Shown here: positions 45,817 to 53,985 of the stretch, piece by piece | Layout: each line of letters opens with the position of its first letter | Numbering within the stretch: position 1 is the first letter of the stretch | NCBI GenBank assembly: GCA_019084025.1 | Contig: JAHRBI010000006.1 | Location: 124,001 to 188,000 of the forward strand | Direction: 5' to 3' | DNA length: 64,000 nucleotides | From: Burkholderiaceae bacterium DAT-1 | Lineage (GTDB): Bacteria; Pseudomonadota; Gammaproteobacteria; Burkholderiales; Chitinimonadaceae | The notes under the pieces: generated by a model | Databases searched by the model: none | What the model was told of the DNA's origin: nothing | Seen by the model: the letters and a program-made list of their open reading frames with translations, nothing else | Made by a program: the position numbers and the translations under genes

Positions 45817-46000
45817 TAAATTACCTATCGAACAATAACTTGCCCATCCTGAACCTGCAGCCGACGCTGCGGCGACGCTTTACCCCTCCAACCTTTGAAA
45901 GGGAGGACCTTGGCCATTATCACGTTCAATATCGATATTTCCAAGAAGATCTTTGCACCCAATGGTGCAGTTAAAATAGGCACCGCAGTGCTGGTACCCC

Positions 46001-46399
46001 TCACCGATCCGCCGGATGATTCACCCCATCATTCACCGGCACATCCGGAATCAGAAATGGATTCACACCTTCTAGGCAGCCCACATTGAATCCATATTCC
46101 TCGGGATTGGATCGACGCTGGTGGTGGGTATAAATCCCGCAGATGCTGCAGAAGAAATGCTTCGCCGTATGCGTATTAAATTGATACAAACGCAGTACAT
46201 CTTCCCCTTGCAGAATCCGGATACCCGACAGCTTGACCGATGCCACTATGGCGCCCTTACGACGGCAGATCGAGCAATCACAGCGGCGGGGCCGGTCGAT
46301 GCCGTTGGGTAAATCCAGCTCCATGACGACAGCGCTGCAATGGCAGCTTGCACGGTGGATTGGCTGAATGCTTGTGTCACCGACCTGCTTGATCTGCAT
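46001..46399 (-). CDS. GFA family zinc-type protein
   Basis: 132-aa protein of the glutathione-dependent formaldehyde-activating (GFA/CENP-V) fold. The zinc ligands are CHCSAV near the start, CDCSICRRKG in the middle, and FFCSICGIYTHHQ, with GFNVGCLEG at the end. Such proteins bind glutathione or zinc, and many are not formaldehyde enzymes. The start is taken at Met (46399), where GAGGCG lies upstream. It lies downstream of cytochrome c' on the same strand, with a 105-base gap. Confidence 0.85.
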   Translation of the reverse strand: MQIKQVGDTSIQPIHRASCHCSAVVMELDLPNGIDRPRRCDCSICRRKGAIVASVKLSGIRILQGEDVLRLYQFNTHTAKHFFCSICGIYTHHQRRSNPEEYGFNVGCLEGVNPFLIPDVPVNDGVNHPADR

Positions 46400-46504
46400 T
46401 AAATTTACGCCTCTATTTAATCCATTCCAGCAACCAAACCACCAAGGCCAGTAGATAAAGCACACTTGAGGCATGCATGAGCATGCCGTTTACCGTGCGC
46501 CAAA

Positions 46505-46948
46505 TCAAGGCTGCCCGAATTGCTCGCTAAACGCTTTACGGAACCGCTGGTGGCATGCCAGACAATTTTGCTGGATGCTACCATAAGCCCGGATGACCGC
46601 TAAGCCATCACCCTTTTCTGCGGCCTCCGCCATTTCATGCGCTGCATTATGTGCATTCGTATCGAAGGATTTGAAAGTCGGTACATCCTTGCCCAGCCAG
46701 CCGAGAATGCGGAGCTTATCTGCGGCAATGGGTTCATCGTGCTGGGCAATGAGGGGTGCAAGTTGCGCGACTTTTACCCAGTCTTCGCGGGAAATGGCCG
46801 ATGAAACTGCCTGCATATTGCTATCGAGTTTCAGCATGATGGTGCGCAGGCTGCCCGGTCGGGCGGGGGCATCTGCCACGGCGAGTCCGGGCAGGATCAA
46901 TGCAGCCAATCCCGCTACCATCACGTGTTTGATCATGGATGTAGTCAT
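46505..46948 (-). CDS. Cytochrome c', single haem, exported
   Basis: 147 aa with a signal peptide (ending around VADA) and one haem-binding motif CLACH near the C-terminus, followed by HQRFRKAF. Position of the motif and the four-helix spacing fit cytochrome c', a high-spin protein that binds NO and CO. GAGGAAA precedes ATG. It is 60 bases downstream of the exporter ATPase gene and may be in that operon; a nitric-oxide defence role is suggested by family knowledge only. Confidence 0.86.
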   Translation of the reverse strand: MTTSMIKHVMVAGLAALILPGLAVADAPARPGSLRTIMLKLDSNMQAVSSAISREDWVKVAQLAPLIAQHDEPIAADKLRILGWLGKDVPTFKSFDTNAHNAAHEMAEAAEKGDGLAVIRAYGSIQQNCLACHQRFRKAFSEQFGQP

Positions 46949-47008
46949 ACTGATTTCCTCTGGTTTAAATGTATTTGCGTGGTATTGCGCGAGCAGATGG
47001 GCGATGGC

Positions 47009-47734
47009 TCAGCCGTCTATGGGGCGCGCTTCACCCGCCTCTTCGTGGGTGACACCATCGCGGATGTGATAGATGCGCCGAAATGTCGGGATGATTTTCT
47101 CGTCATGAGTCACCACAATCACCGCTGTTTCATAGCGACGCGCCATGTCGTTGAGGATGCGGATCACAGAGAGCGCACGCACGGAATCGAGCGGCGCTGT
47201 GGGCTCGTCTGCCAGAATGACCGGGGGGCGATTCACGAGTCCGCGCGCAATGGCCACGCGCTGCTGCTCGCCGCCGGACAATCTCACGGGCATGGCCTCG
47301 GCGCGGTGCTGTACATCCAGCGCGGTCAGCAATTCCATTGCCTGTGCTCGGGCCTGTGCGTCTGGTATGCCTGCAAGCATGGGCAGCAAGGCGACGTTGT
47401 CCAGTACGTTCAGAAACGGAATCAAATAGGGTGCCTGAAACACAAAGCCGATCTTGTCCCGCCGCAATGCACGCAAATCACGTACTCGCCAACCCGAATC
47501 AAAGATCACCTCATCGCCCAGTCGCATGATGCCCTCGGTCGGATCGATGACCGCACCCAGACATTTCAGCAAGGTGCTTTTGCCCGAGCCGGACGGCCCA
47601 ATCAGGCCCACCACTTCGCCGGGCTCAACGTGCAGATTGACTTCTTTTAACGCCAGCACAGCCGTATCGCCCTCGCCGTAGCGCTTGCTCAATCCTTCGA
47701 TATGAATGCCTTTTCCGCGCATTTCAGCCTCCAA
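47009..47734 (-). CDS. ABC transporter ATP-binding subunit, MacB/LolD/DevA-like
   Basis: 241 aa with Walker [11 protein letters not shown]-loop [11 protein letters not shown], signature [15 protein letters not shown] and Walker [10 protein letters not shown], followed by the H-loop VVTHDE. The type matches the LolD/MacB/DevA group used by exporters. It overlaps the permease gene by 11 bases and is the last structural gene of the TetR-HlyD-permease-ATPase operon. Confidence 0.92.
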   Translation of the reverse strand: MEAEMRGKGIHIEGLSKRYGEGDTAVLALKEVNLHVEPGEVVGLIGPSGSGKSTLLKCLGAVIDPTEGIMRLGDEVIFDSGWRVRDLRALRRDKIGFVFQAPYLIPFLNVLDNVALLPMLAGIPDAQARAQAMELLTALDVQHRAEAMPVRLSGGEQQRVAIARGLVNRPPVILADEPTAPLDSVRALSVIRILNDMARRYETAVIVVTHDEKIIPTFRRIYHIRDGVTHEEAGEARPIDG

Positions 47735-48926
47735 TTGCTTCAGCGGGGTCTACTTTGAGCGCCATGCGAATGGCAACGAGGCTGGCCAGCATGCAGATCA
47801 CCAGGACGATCGCTAGTCCAGCCAACGCATCCTGAGGCAGGAGCAGCACATATTTGGGAAAGGCGGGCGCCGCAAACGTGGCGGAAATCTTGCCGACCAC
47901 AAAGCCGATGAGACCCAGCATCCACGCCTGCTGCAGAATCATCCACGCAATCGTGCGATTGCGCGTTCCGATCAATTTCAGCACCGCAATTTCTCGGATT
48001 TTGTCCATGGTGAGCGAGTAAATGATGAAGGCCACAATGGCAGCACTGACAAGGGCAAGAATCGCCAGAAACAAACCGATCTGGCGCGCGGAACTGGCGA
48101 TCAGCTTGCCGACCAGAATGCGCTCCATGGCGCTGCGGTCGTATACCGTCAGGCGTTGCCAGCGCTCGATAGCTGTCCTGACGTGGTCATTCGCGGTGGC
48201 CGAATCCAGCCGGATCAGTACCGCATTCACCATCGAATTGGCAGTCTGACTTGCCAGAACCGACTTCATCACGCCCGGATTGCCCGGCACATTGAGCGCG
48301 GGATTGGCCTGTGTGCGCCGCCGCAGCTGCAATACGGCATCGTTATCCTTGAGAAACTGGGCCGCCTGCGCATCGCGCAGCGGGATAAAGATCATCGGAT
48401 CACCACCGGAGGACACCATCCGGCGCGTCAGCCCGACCACCCGGTACAGATTGCGGCGAATGCGAATCTCATCCCCCAGCCGGAATCCCGAGGTGATATC
48501 TGCGACGGCTTCATAATGACTCCTCGCAACATGGCGGCCCGCCACCAGATAGGGAGGCCAGCCCGGGGTGCCGGGTTCACCCTGCGCGATCCCCACCACC
48601 ATGGCACGTACTTCCTGCTCGCCTCTGGCCACCTGCATGGTGAGATAGGTAATACTGGCAACCTGCGATACGCCCTGCAGACTGCGCACGCTACGCCAGG
48701 TGTCGTCCGGAATACTGGAAGACTCGGCATACGGTCCGAGCGTATCCCGCTGTACCACCCACATGTCTGCACCGCTGTTATCCAGTAGCACTTTGCCGTC
48801 ATCCACCATCCCGCGATACACCCCGGCCATGGTCAGGGTCACGCCAATCAATAGCCCGAGGCCGACGCCTGTAAAGAGAAACTTGCCCCAGGCATGCAGG
48901 ATGTCCCTGCCTGCCAGGCTGATCAT
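47724..48926 (-). CDS. ABC transporter permease, FtsX/DevC-like
   Basis: 400 aa with one membrane helix near the N-terminus (FTGVGLGLLIGVTLTMAGVY), a long periplasmic domain, and three helices in the last third (ILALVSAAIVAFIIYSLTM, AWMLGLIGFVVGKI, LAGLAIVLVICMLASLVAI), ending in [10 protein letters not shown], typical of MacB/FtsX permeases. With the ATPase and membrane-fusion protein it forms a tripartite exporter like MacAB or DevBCA; an outer-membrane TolC-type partner must be elsewhere. Confidence 0.9.
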   Translation of the reverse strand: MISLAGRDILHAWGKFLFTGVGLGLLIGVTLTMAGVYRGMVDDGKVLLDNSGADMWVVQRDTLGPYAESSSIPDDTWRSVRSLQGVSQVASITYLTMQVARGEQEVRAMVVGIAQGEPGTPGWPPYLVAGRHVARSHYEAVADITSGFRLGDEIRIRRNLYRVVGLTRRMVSSGGDPMIFIPLRDAQAAQFLKDNDAVLQLRRRTQANPALNVPGNPGVMKSVLASQTANSMVNAVLIRLDSATANDHVRTAIERWQRLTVYDRSAMERILVGKLIASSARQIGLFLAILALVSAAIVAFIIYSLTMDKIREIAVLKLIGTRNRTIAWMILQQAWMLGLIGFVVGKISATFAAPAFPKYVLLLPQDALAGLAIVLVICMLASLVAIRMALKVDPAEAIGG

Positions 48927-50071
48927 GATGGCACTCCCGGCAGCCGCGCATAGACACGTACGCCGTGTGGCCCGTTGATGGCTCGCTCGCTGTACACAAC
49001 CACCTGCTCGCCTGCTTTCAGTCCCTGCTTCACCTGAACGAGTCCGTTCAGATCATGGCGCCCAGTCACAATCTGGCGGAATTCGATGCGGCCTTCGGTG
49101 TACACCCACACGCCGGTTACCCCTTTCCAGACCCGAATGGCAGCTTGTGGCATCACCGGCATGGCAGGTAACGGCGTTAGCGTCACGGTCACTTCGGCCA
49201 GCTCTCCCAGCACAAGATGTGCGGGCGTATGCGCAAACACCGCCTTGGCCATCATCTCTTCTGTCACCGCATCTGCACGGGGCTCGATACGCAGCAGCGA
49301 ACCCGTGATTGCGCGATCTGGCTGCGAGCGCAAGGCAATGGAAGCAGGCAATCCCGCCTGCAAGCCCTCGGCACCATGCTGATCGAAGCGGACATCCACC
49401 CAGATACCGGCAGGATCGACAATATCGACCACCGACTGCCCCGCCACCACAGTCGTGCCCGGATCAGCATCGCGGCTGACGACGACGCCGCTTACCGGCG
49501 CCAGTAACTTGAGACTGCCCTGTTGCGCACCAAGCGCCTTGCGATCTGCGCGCACCCGACGCGCCTCCTGACGCGCAGCCGACAATCCCGCGCGTGCCAC
49601 GTCCAGATCCTGCCTGCGCGCAGCAACCATTTCTTCTGACGCGCCTTTCATGGCCAGCAGCTTTTCATAGCGTTCAGCTTGCGTCGTTGCAAAGGCAAGT
49701 CGGGCTTCTGCCTGCTGTTCAGCGGCATCGGCGGCCAGAATGGCTGCGTCCAGTGCTTGCGCACGGTCCGCAAGATCTACCGCATCCATCTCGCCAATTT
49801 GCTGCCCTGCCTGCACAGTGTCTCCGACCTGAACATTCAGCCATTTCACCCGGCCCGGCACCGTTGGCCCCACCCGATGAGTTTGTCGCGCCTGTACCGT
49901 CCCCACGCCAAACAGTCCCGGCGTAATACTCGACTGCCTGACCTCGGCCACGGTAACCGCAATCGGCGCCAGCGGACCGGAGCGCAGCACCACAAATGCA
50001 AAGACGCCCAGCAACGGCACCACACCGGCCAGCAACATCCAGGTACGACGTGAAATGCTCGGCATCTTCAT
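48923..50071 (-). CDS. HlyD/MacA-type membrane fusion protein
   Basis: 382 aa with one N-terminal membrane anchor (LLAGVVPLLGVFAFVVL), a lipoyl/barrel-sandwich domain (GPTVPGRVKWLNVQVGDTVQAGQQIGEMD), a helical hairpin of about 90 residues (ALDAAILAADAAEQQAEARLAF), and the beta-barrel and membrane-proximal domains. It overlaps both neighbours by four bases. It links the permease to an outer-membrane channel. Confidence 0.9.
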   Translation of the reverse strand: MKMPSISRRTWMLLAGVVPLLGVFAFVVLRSGPLAPIAVTVAEVRQSSITPGLFGVGTVQARQTHRVGPTVPGRVKWLNVQVGDTVQAGQQIGEMDAVDLADRAQALDAAILAADAAEQQAEARLAFATTQAERYEKLLAMKGASEEMVAARRQDLDVARAGLSAARQEARRVRADRKALGAQQGSLKLLAPVSGVVVSRDADPGTTVVAGQSVVDIVDPAGIWVDVRFDQHGAEGLQAGLPASIALRSQPDRAITGSLLRIEPRADAVTEEMMAKAVFAHTPAHLVLGELAEVTVTLTPLPAMPVMPQAAIRVWKGVTGVWVYTEGRIEFRQIVTGRHDLNGLVQVKQGLKAGEQVVVYSERAINGPHGVRVYARLPGVPS

Positions 50072-50691
50072 GACTGCACCTCCGTCAAACCGGCCTGCAC
50101 ACTGCGACGATAAAGATCAAACACGCCAGGTGCCTGACGGGTAATCAGCTCGATATCGCCTGCGATCATGGATTGCATGACCAAACCCTGAATCGACCCG
50201 ATAAACAGCGCACTTGCCGCTTCGGGATTCAGATCTCTCCGCAGCTGGCCGGAGGCAATGCCATCTGCCAGCCAGCATTTCAGTCGCTTTCCATATTGCT
50301 GAATCAGGGTCTGAACCATCTTCTTGGGCAAGCTTTCACCGGGACGCTGCAGCTCACCGAATAGCATGCGGGGCACACCCGGATGCTCCACAACAAAGCT
50401 TGTATGCGCCATAAAGGCAGCCTCCAGCTTACCTAAGGGATGATCGATCGCATCGGTCGCACGATCAATCCGGGCCAGCAGGCGATCGGCTACCCAGCCC
50501 ATCACCGCTTCCAGAATCGCATCCTTACTGGGGAAATGACGAAACAGTGCACCCTGCGTCAGTCCCATGTGCTTGGCAATGGCCGCAGTGGTGATATCGC
50601 CGGGATTCTGACCGGCAGCAAGGTCCACCACTGCTTCGATGGTTGCTGCTTTGCGCTCGTCTGCCGGGAGATGTTTTGCGTGGCCGTTCAT
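50068..50691 (-). CDS. TetR/AcrR family repressor of the exporter operon
   Basis: 207 aa with an N-terminal helix-turn-helix (DITTAAIAKHMGLTQGALFRHFPSKDAILEAVM) and a helical ligand-binding domain. It is the first gene of the exporter operon. A perfect palindrome lies in front of it, between it and the divergent haemoglobin gene, so it likely represses its own operon and perhaps the haemoglobin gene. Confidence 0.92.
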   Translation of the reverse strand: MNGHAKHLPADERKAATIEAVVDLAAGQNPGDITTAAIAKHMGLTQGALFRHFPSKDAILEAVMGWVADRLLARIDRATDAIDHPLGKLEAAFMAHTSFVVEHPGVPRMLFGELQRPGESLPKKMVQTLIQQYGKRLKCWLADGIASGQLRRDLNPEAASALFIGSIQGLVMQSMIAGDIELITRQAPGVFDLYRRSVQAGLTEVQS

Positions 50692-50711
50692 ACCCTTGCC
50701 CCAATAAAGTG

Positions 50712-50725
50712 AGTAATTGATTACT
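50712..50725. promoter_or_regulatory. Candidate operator for the TetR repressor
   Basis: Perfect 14-bp palindrome AGTAATTGATTACT (arms AGTAAT and ATTACT, 2-base centre). It lies 20 bases before the TetR start and upstream of the haemoglobin gene, overlapping a likely -35 region for the latter. Confidence 0.6.
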
Positions 50726-50800
50726 ATCTTATCAGAATCAGGATAAAATGCGCGACACGATAGATCACAATTGATCAGCGGTTGGAATGACAGGAGAAAG

Positions 50801-51193
50801 ATGATGACAACACTCGCCCGACAGCTAGGGCTCGATCTGGTCAGACAGGTTGTGGAAACGTTTTATGCGCGCGTACAGGTGCACCCGGCCTTGTCCCGCC
50901 CCTTCTCGGTGGTCGATGACTGGCCGGCGCATATCGATCATCTCACCCATTTCTGGTGGGTGACATTGGGAGGCGAACGCTATCTGGATTATCGCTACGA
51001 TGTGGCAAACAAGCATATGTCAGCCGGATTCACGCCTGACTTGCTGATCGATTGGCTCGACCTGTTTACCACCACGCTCACCGACATGCTGCCGGATGAA
51101 CAGGCTGAAGCATGGATCGCCCACGCCCGCCGCATTGGCGAATCACTGAAACTAATGCACCAGTACAGTCAGCCCGATCATCGACCAGGCTAA
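50801..51193 (+). CDS. Truncated haemoglobin, group III-like
   Basis: 130-aa globin. The features FYARVQVHPALSRPF, THFWWVTLGGERYLDYRYD and the proximal His in ANKHMSAGF fit the small 2-on-2 globins of group III, which bind O2 and NO. AGGAG precedes ATG 50801 (a second ATG follows at 50804). It is divergent from the TetR exporter operon, and cytochrome c' sits at the other end of that operon, so a shared NO-related role is an inference. Confidence 0.88.
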   Translation: MMTTLARQLGLDLVRQVVETFYARVQVHPALSRPFSVVDDWPAHIDHLTHFWWVTLGGERYLDYRYDVANKHMSAGFTPDLLIDWLDLFTTTLTDMLPDEQAEAWIAHARRIGESLKLMHQYSQPDHRPG

Positions 51194-51199
51194 CTAACC

Positions 51200-51850
51200 T
51201 CACACCTTTGGCAACCTGAAATCCTGCCTGTGACCGATCAACCGTGCCGCCAGACACACTGCAAACAGCCCCCACACCAGCGTCGGGCCATTCAGGTGAA
51301 AAGCCATGTGGGCGATATACAGGCTGGCCGCCGCCAGAATCGACACCGTGCCATAGAAATCCTTGTGCAGGATAAAGGGCACGTCGTTCACCATCATGTC
51401 GCGCACAATGCCGCCACCAACAGCCGAGACAAAGCCCACCAGCAGCACACCGAATAGATTGAGTTCGTACTGCATTCCCACTTCGGCGCCGGCCAGACTA
51501 AACGCGACTAGCCCGATGGAATCGGCGACAATAAAGATACGATACGCTGCCGCGCCATAGCCTTTGTGCATGCGCAAGAGCCAGGCCAGTGCCAGCGTGG
51601 TGAAGATAATGTAGAGCGGTTCGGCATGATGAAAAATCACCGGAATCCGGTTCAGCATCACATCGCGGATGATCCCGCCGCCAATCGCCGTCAGCAGCGA
51701 CACAATCACAATCCCGAGCAGATCGAACTTCTTTTTAACGCCCAGCAGATAGCCCGACAGCGAAAACGCGGCGGTCCCCACCAGATACAACCAGTCCATA
51801 TCAAATAGCCATTTACCGGCCAGTGACGCCCATTCATTCAGTTCAATCAT
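51200..51850 (-). CDS. TRIC-type cation channel family protein (UPF0126/YicG-like)
   Basis: 216 aa, with seven hydrophobic segments organised as two repeats, each with the glycine-rich signature: GGGIIRDVMLNRIPVI and GGGIVRDMMVNDVPFIL. This is the bacterial trimeric intracellular cation channel family; the physiological role in bacteria is unsettled. It overlaps the start of ybaK by four bases and ends seven bases from the convergent haemoglobin gene. Confidence 0.9.
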   Translation of the reverse strand: MIELNEWASLAGKWLFDMDWLYLVGTAAFSLSGYLLGVKKKFDLLGIVIVSLLTAIGGGIIRDVMLNRIPVIFHHAEPLYIIFTTLALAWLLRMHKGYGAAAYRIFIVADSIGLVAFSLAGAEVGMQYELNLFGVLLVGFVSAVGGGIVRDMMVNDVPFILHKDFYGTVSILAAASLYIAHMAFHLNGPTLVWGLFAVCLAARLIGHRQDFRLPKV

Positions 51851-52347
51851 TCGGCCACATCTCCGCCCGCAGCTGCATCCACTGCTGTCCAGTTCAATAC
51901 CGGACCTAAGTCTGCCGGATTCACACTCACCAGAAAACCACGCTTGCCGCCATTCACGAAGATACGTGGCAGATCAAGAATGCTGCGCTCTACATACACC
52001 GGCATGGCTTTTTTGGTACCCAGTGGACTGGTCCCGCCCACCAGATAGCCCGAATGCTTATTTGCGATGTCGGGGGCGCAGGGATCGATATGCTTGCGGC
52101 CGGTTTGGCGGGCGAGATTGCGGGTGGAGACTTCACGGTCGCCATGCATCAGCACAATCAACGGCTGCTTGCGTTCGTCTTCCATCACCAGTGTTTTGAC
52201 GACGATATGCTCATCCACACCCAGCTGGCGGGCAGATTCGGCAGTACCGCCTTTTTCCACGTAATCGTAAAGATGCGGTTCGAAGGCAATTTTATGGGTA
52301 CGCAAGACGCGGATGGCCTGCGTCACCGGGGCTTTTTCCTGACTCAT
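51847..52347 (-). CDS. ybaK: Cys-tRNA(Pro)/Cys-tRNA deacylase
   Basis: 166-aa trans-editing protein that removes Cys mischarged on tRNA(Pro). Diagnostic parts are VDEHIVVKTLVMED (with the essential Lys), the GGTSPLGTKKAMPVYVE block, and GGKRGFLVSVNPADL near the end. It is upstream of the channel gene on the same strand and divergent from selO. Confidence 0.95.
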   Translation of the reverse strand: MSQEKAPVTQAIRVLRTHKIAFEPHLYDYVEKGGTAESARQLGVDEHIVVKTLVMEDERKQPLIVLMHGDREVSTRNLARQTGRKHIDPCAPDIANKHSGYLVGGTSPLGTKKAMPVYVERSILDLPRIFVNGGKRGFLVSVNPADLGPVLNWTAVDAAAGGDVAE

Positions 52348-52421
52348 ACTGTATTTCCGTGCGTGAAGGCGTACAATACCCGATCATTTTACTCGGGTAT
52401 ATCCCTATTGGTGGTATGGGC

Positions 52422-53855
52422 ATGTCGCGCTGGGATTCTTGTACATTCTCTCATTCTCTGGGCGATCTGGGTGCACGCTTTTCGCAGCGCGTCGATCCAA
52501 CGCCAATCGACAATCCTACACTGTCACTCTGGAACGAGGCGCTCGCTGCCGACATTGGCCTGCCCGCCGACATCCATACTGACGCCAGTACCGCGATGCT
52601 GCTCGGCGGCAGCGCCCTGCCCGAGTCGACCCACACCCGCGCCAGCGTGTATGCAGGCCACCAGTTTGGTGTATTTGCCGGGCAACTGGGAGACGGTCGT
52701 GCATTGCTGCTAGGCGAGCTGAATGGCTACGAGCTTCAGCTAAAAGGTGCAGGCCCCACGCCCTACTCACGCCGGGCCGATGGTCGCGCCGTGTTGCGCT
52801 CCAGCATCCGCGAATATCTGTGCTCGGAAGCCATGCACGCAATGGGTATCCCCACCACCCGCGCACTGGCACTGGTCAGCAGCCCGGAAATTGTCTGGCG
52901 CGAGCGGGCGGAAACCGCTGCAGTCGTCACACGTGTTGCCCCGACCTTCCTGCGTTTCGGCCACTTCGAGATGCAGTACTACCGTCGCGACCATGATGCG
53001 CTCAAAGCACTGGCGGATTATGCAATCGCGCGCTGGTTTCCGGCATGCCTGAATGCAGCCAATCCCTATCAGGCCATGCTGGACGAGGTGATCAGCCGTA
53101 CCGCGCAACTCATTGCGCAATGGCAGGCGGTGGGCTTTTGTCACGGCGTGATGAACTCGGACAATATGAGCCTGATCGGCCTGACGATTGATTACGGCCC
53201 GTTTGGCTTTCTCGATCATTTTGATGCGGGCCACATCTGCAATCACTCCGACCATCAGGGCCGCTACCGCTGGGAGGGTCAGCCAGAAGCCGGACTCTTC
53301 AATCTGCATTGTCTGGCGCAGGCTTTGCTGCCGCTGCTGGACCGCGATGTCACGCTGGCCGCGCTGCAATCCTTCCAGCCGCAGTTTGAAGCTGCGATGA
53401 TGGCGCAATTCCGGCGCAAGCTTGGCTTAATGCTTGAGGAAGACAGCGACTGGCCGCTGCTGATTGATCTGCTGAACCTGATGCAGACCTCGCGTACTGA
53501 CTGGACGATTTTCTGGCGGGTGCTGAGCCATGAAGGGGTGGCTGGCGTGCGTGATATGTTCATCGACCGCGTAGCGTTTGATGTCTGGGCTGATCGCTAT
53601 GAATCGCGGTTGGTGATTGAATCTGTACCAGCGTCTACCCGGCAAACCGCCATGCTGGCCGCCAATCCGGCCTATGTATTGCGTAACTGGATGGCCGAAG
53701 AAGCGATTCAGGCGGCGGAACAAGGCGATTTCAGCGTCGCTAAGCAAATCGAGCTGCTCTTGCGGACTCCGTTTACCGAGCAAGCTGGCATGGCACGCTT
53801 TGCAGCCCTCCCGCCGGATTGGGCGAAGGAGATTAGTGTGTCGTGTTCGTCATAG
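52422..53855 (+). CDS. selO: Protein adenylyltransferase SelO
   Basis: 477-aa pseudokinase that transfers AMP to Ser, Thr or Tyr of target proteins, linked to oxidative stress. Family markers are YAGHQFGVFAGQLGDGRA, ELQLKGAGPTPYSRRADGRAVLRSSIREYL, HGVMNSDNMSLIGLTIDYGPFGF and a C-terminal CSS, the Cys replacing the selenocysteine of animal SelO at the same antepenultimate place. The start is taken at ATG 52422 (MSRWDSCTF). The upstream gap to ybaK carries a GTG-rich leader only. Confidence 0.95.
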   Translation: MSRWDSCTFSHSLGDLGARFSQRVDPTPIDNPTLSLWNEALAADIGLPADIHTDASTAMLLGGSALPESTHTRASVYAGHQFGVFAGQLGDGRALLLGELNGYELQLKGAGPTPYSRRADGRAVLRSSIREYLCSEAMHAMGIPTTRALALVSSPEIVWRERAETAAVVTRVAPTFLRFGHFEMQYYRRDHDALKALADYAIARWFPACLNAANPYQAMLDEVISRTAQLIAQWQAVGFCHGVMNSDNMSLIGLTIDYGPFGFLDHFDAGHICNHSDHQGRYRWEGQPEAGLFNLHCLAQALLPLLDRDVTLAALQSFQPQFEAAMMAQFRRKLGLMLEEDSDWPLLIDLLNLMQTSRTDWTIFWRVLSHEGVAGVRDMFIDRVAFDVWADRYESRLVIESVPASTRQTAMLAANPAYVLRNWMAEEAIQAAEQGDFSVAKQIELLLRTPFTEQAGMARFAALPPDWAKEISVSCSS

Positions 53856-53985
53856 AGCACACATAAACCCTCCCCCCTGCAAGTGTCAATTCTGCCATCT
53901 AGGAGCCAAACCTGAATCTCCATAGTGTATCGCCTGTTCTTGATCTCCCAACGAGCAATACATTAACTGGATACAGGAGTTTCCC

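Noticed and set aside
45954-45969. Short inverted repeat TGCACC/GGTGCA
   Set aside because: Six-base arms in a GC-mixed region are expected by chance, and no adjacent T-run or regulator supports it.
45895-46089. Small forward frame near the GFA gene
   Set aside because: No ribosome site, mixed composition, and overlaps the GFA coding region on the other strand.
48156-48788. 210-codon forward frame opposite the exporter permease
   Set aside because: Antisense shadow of a clear permease gene.
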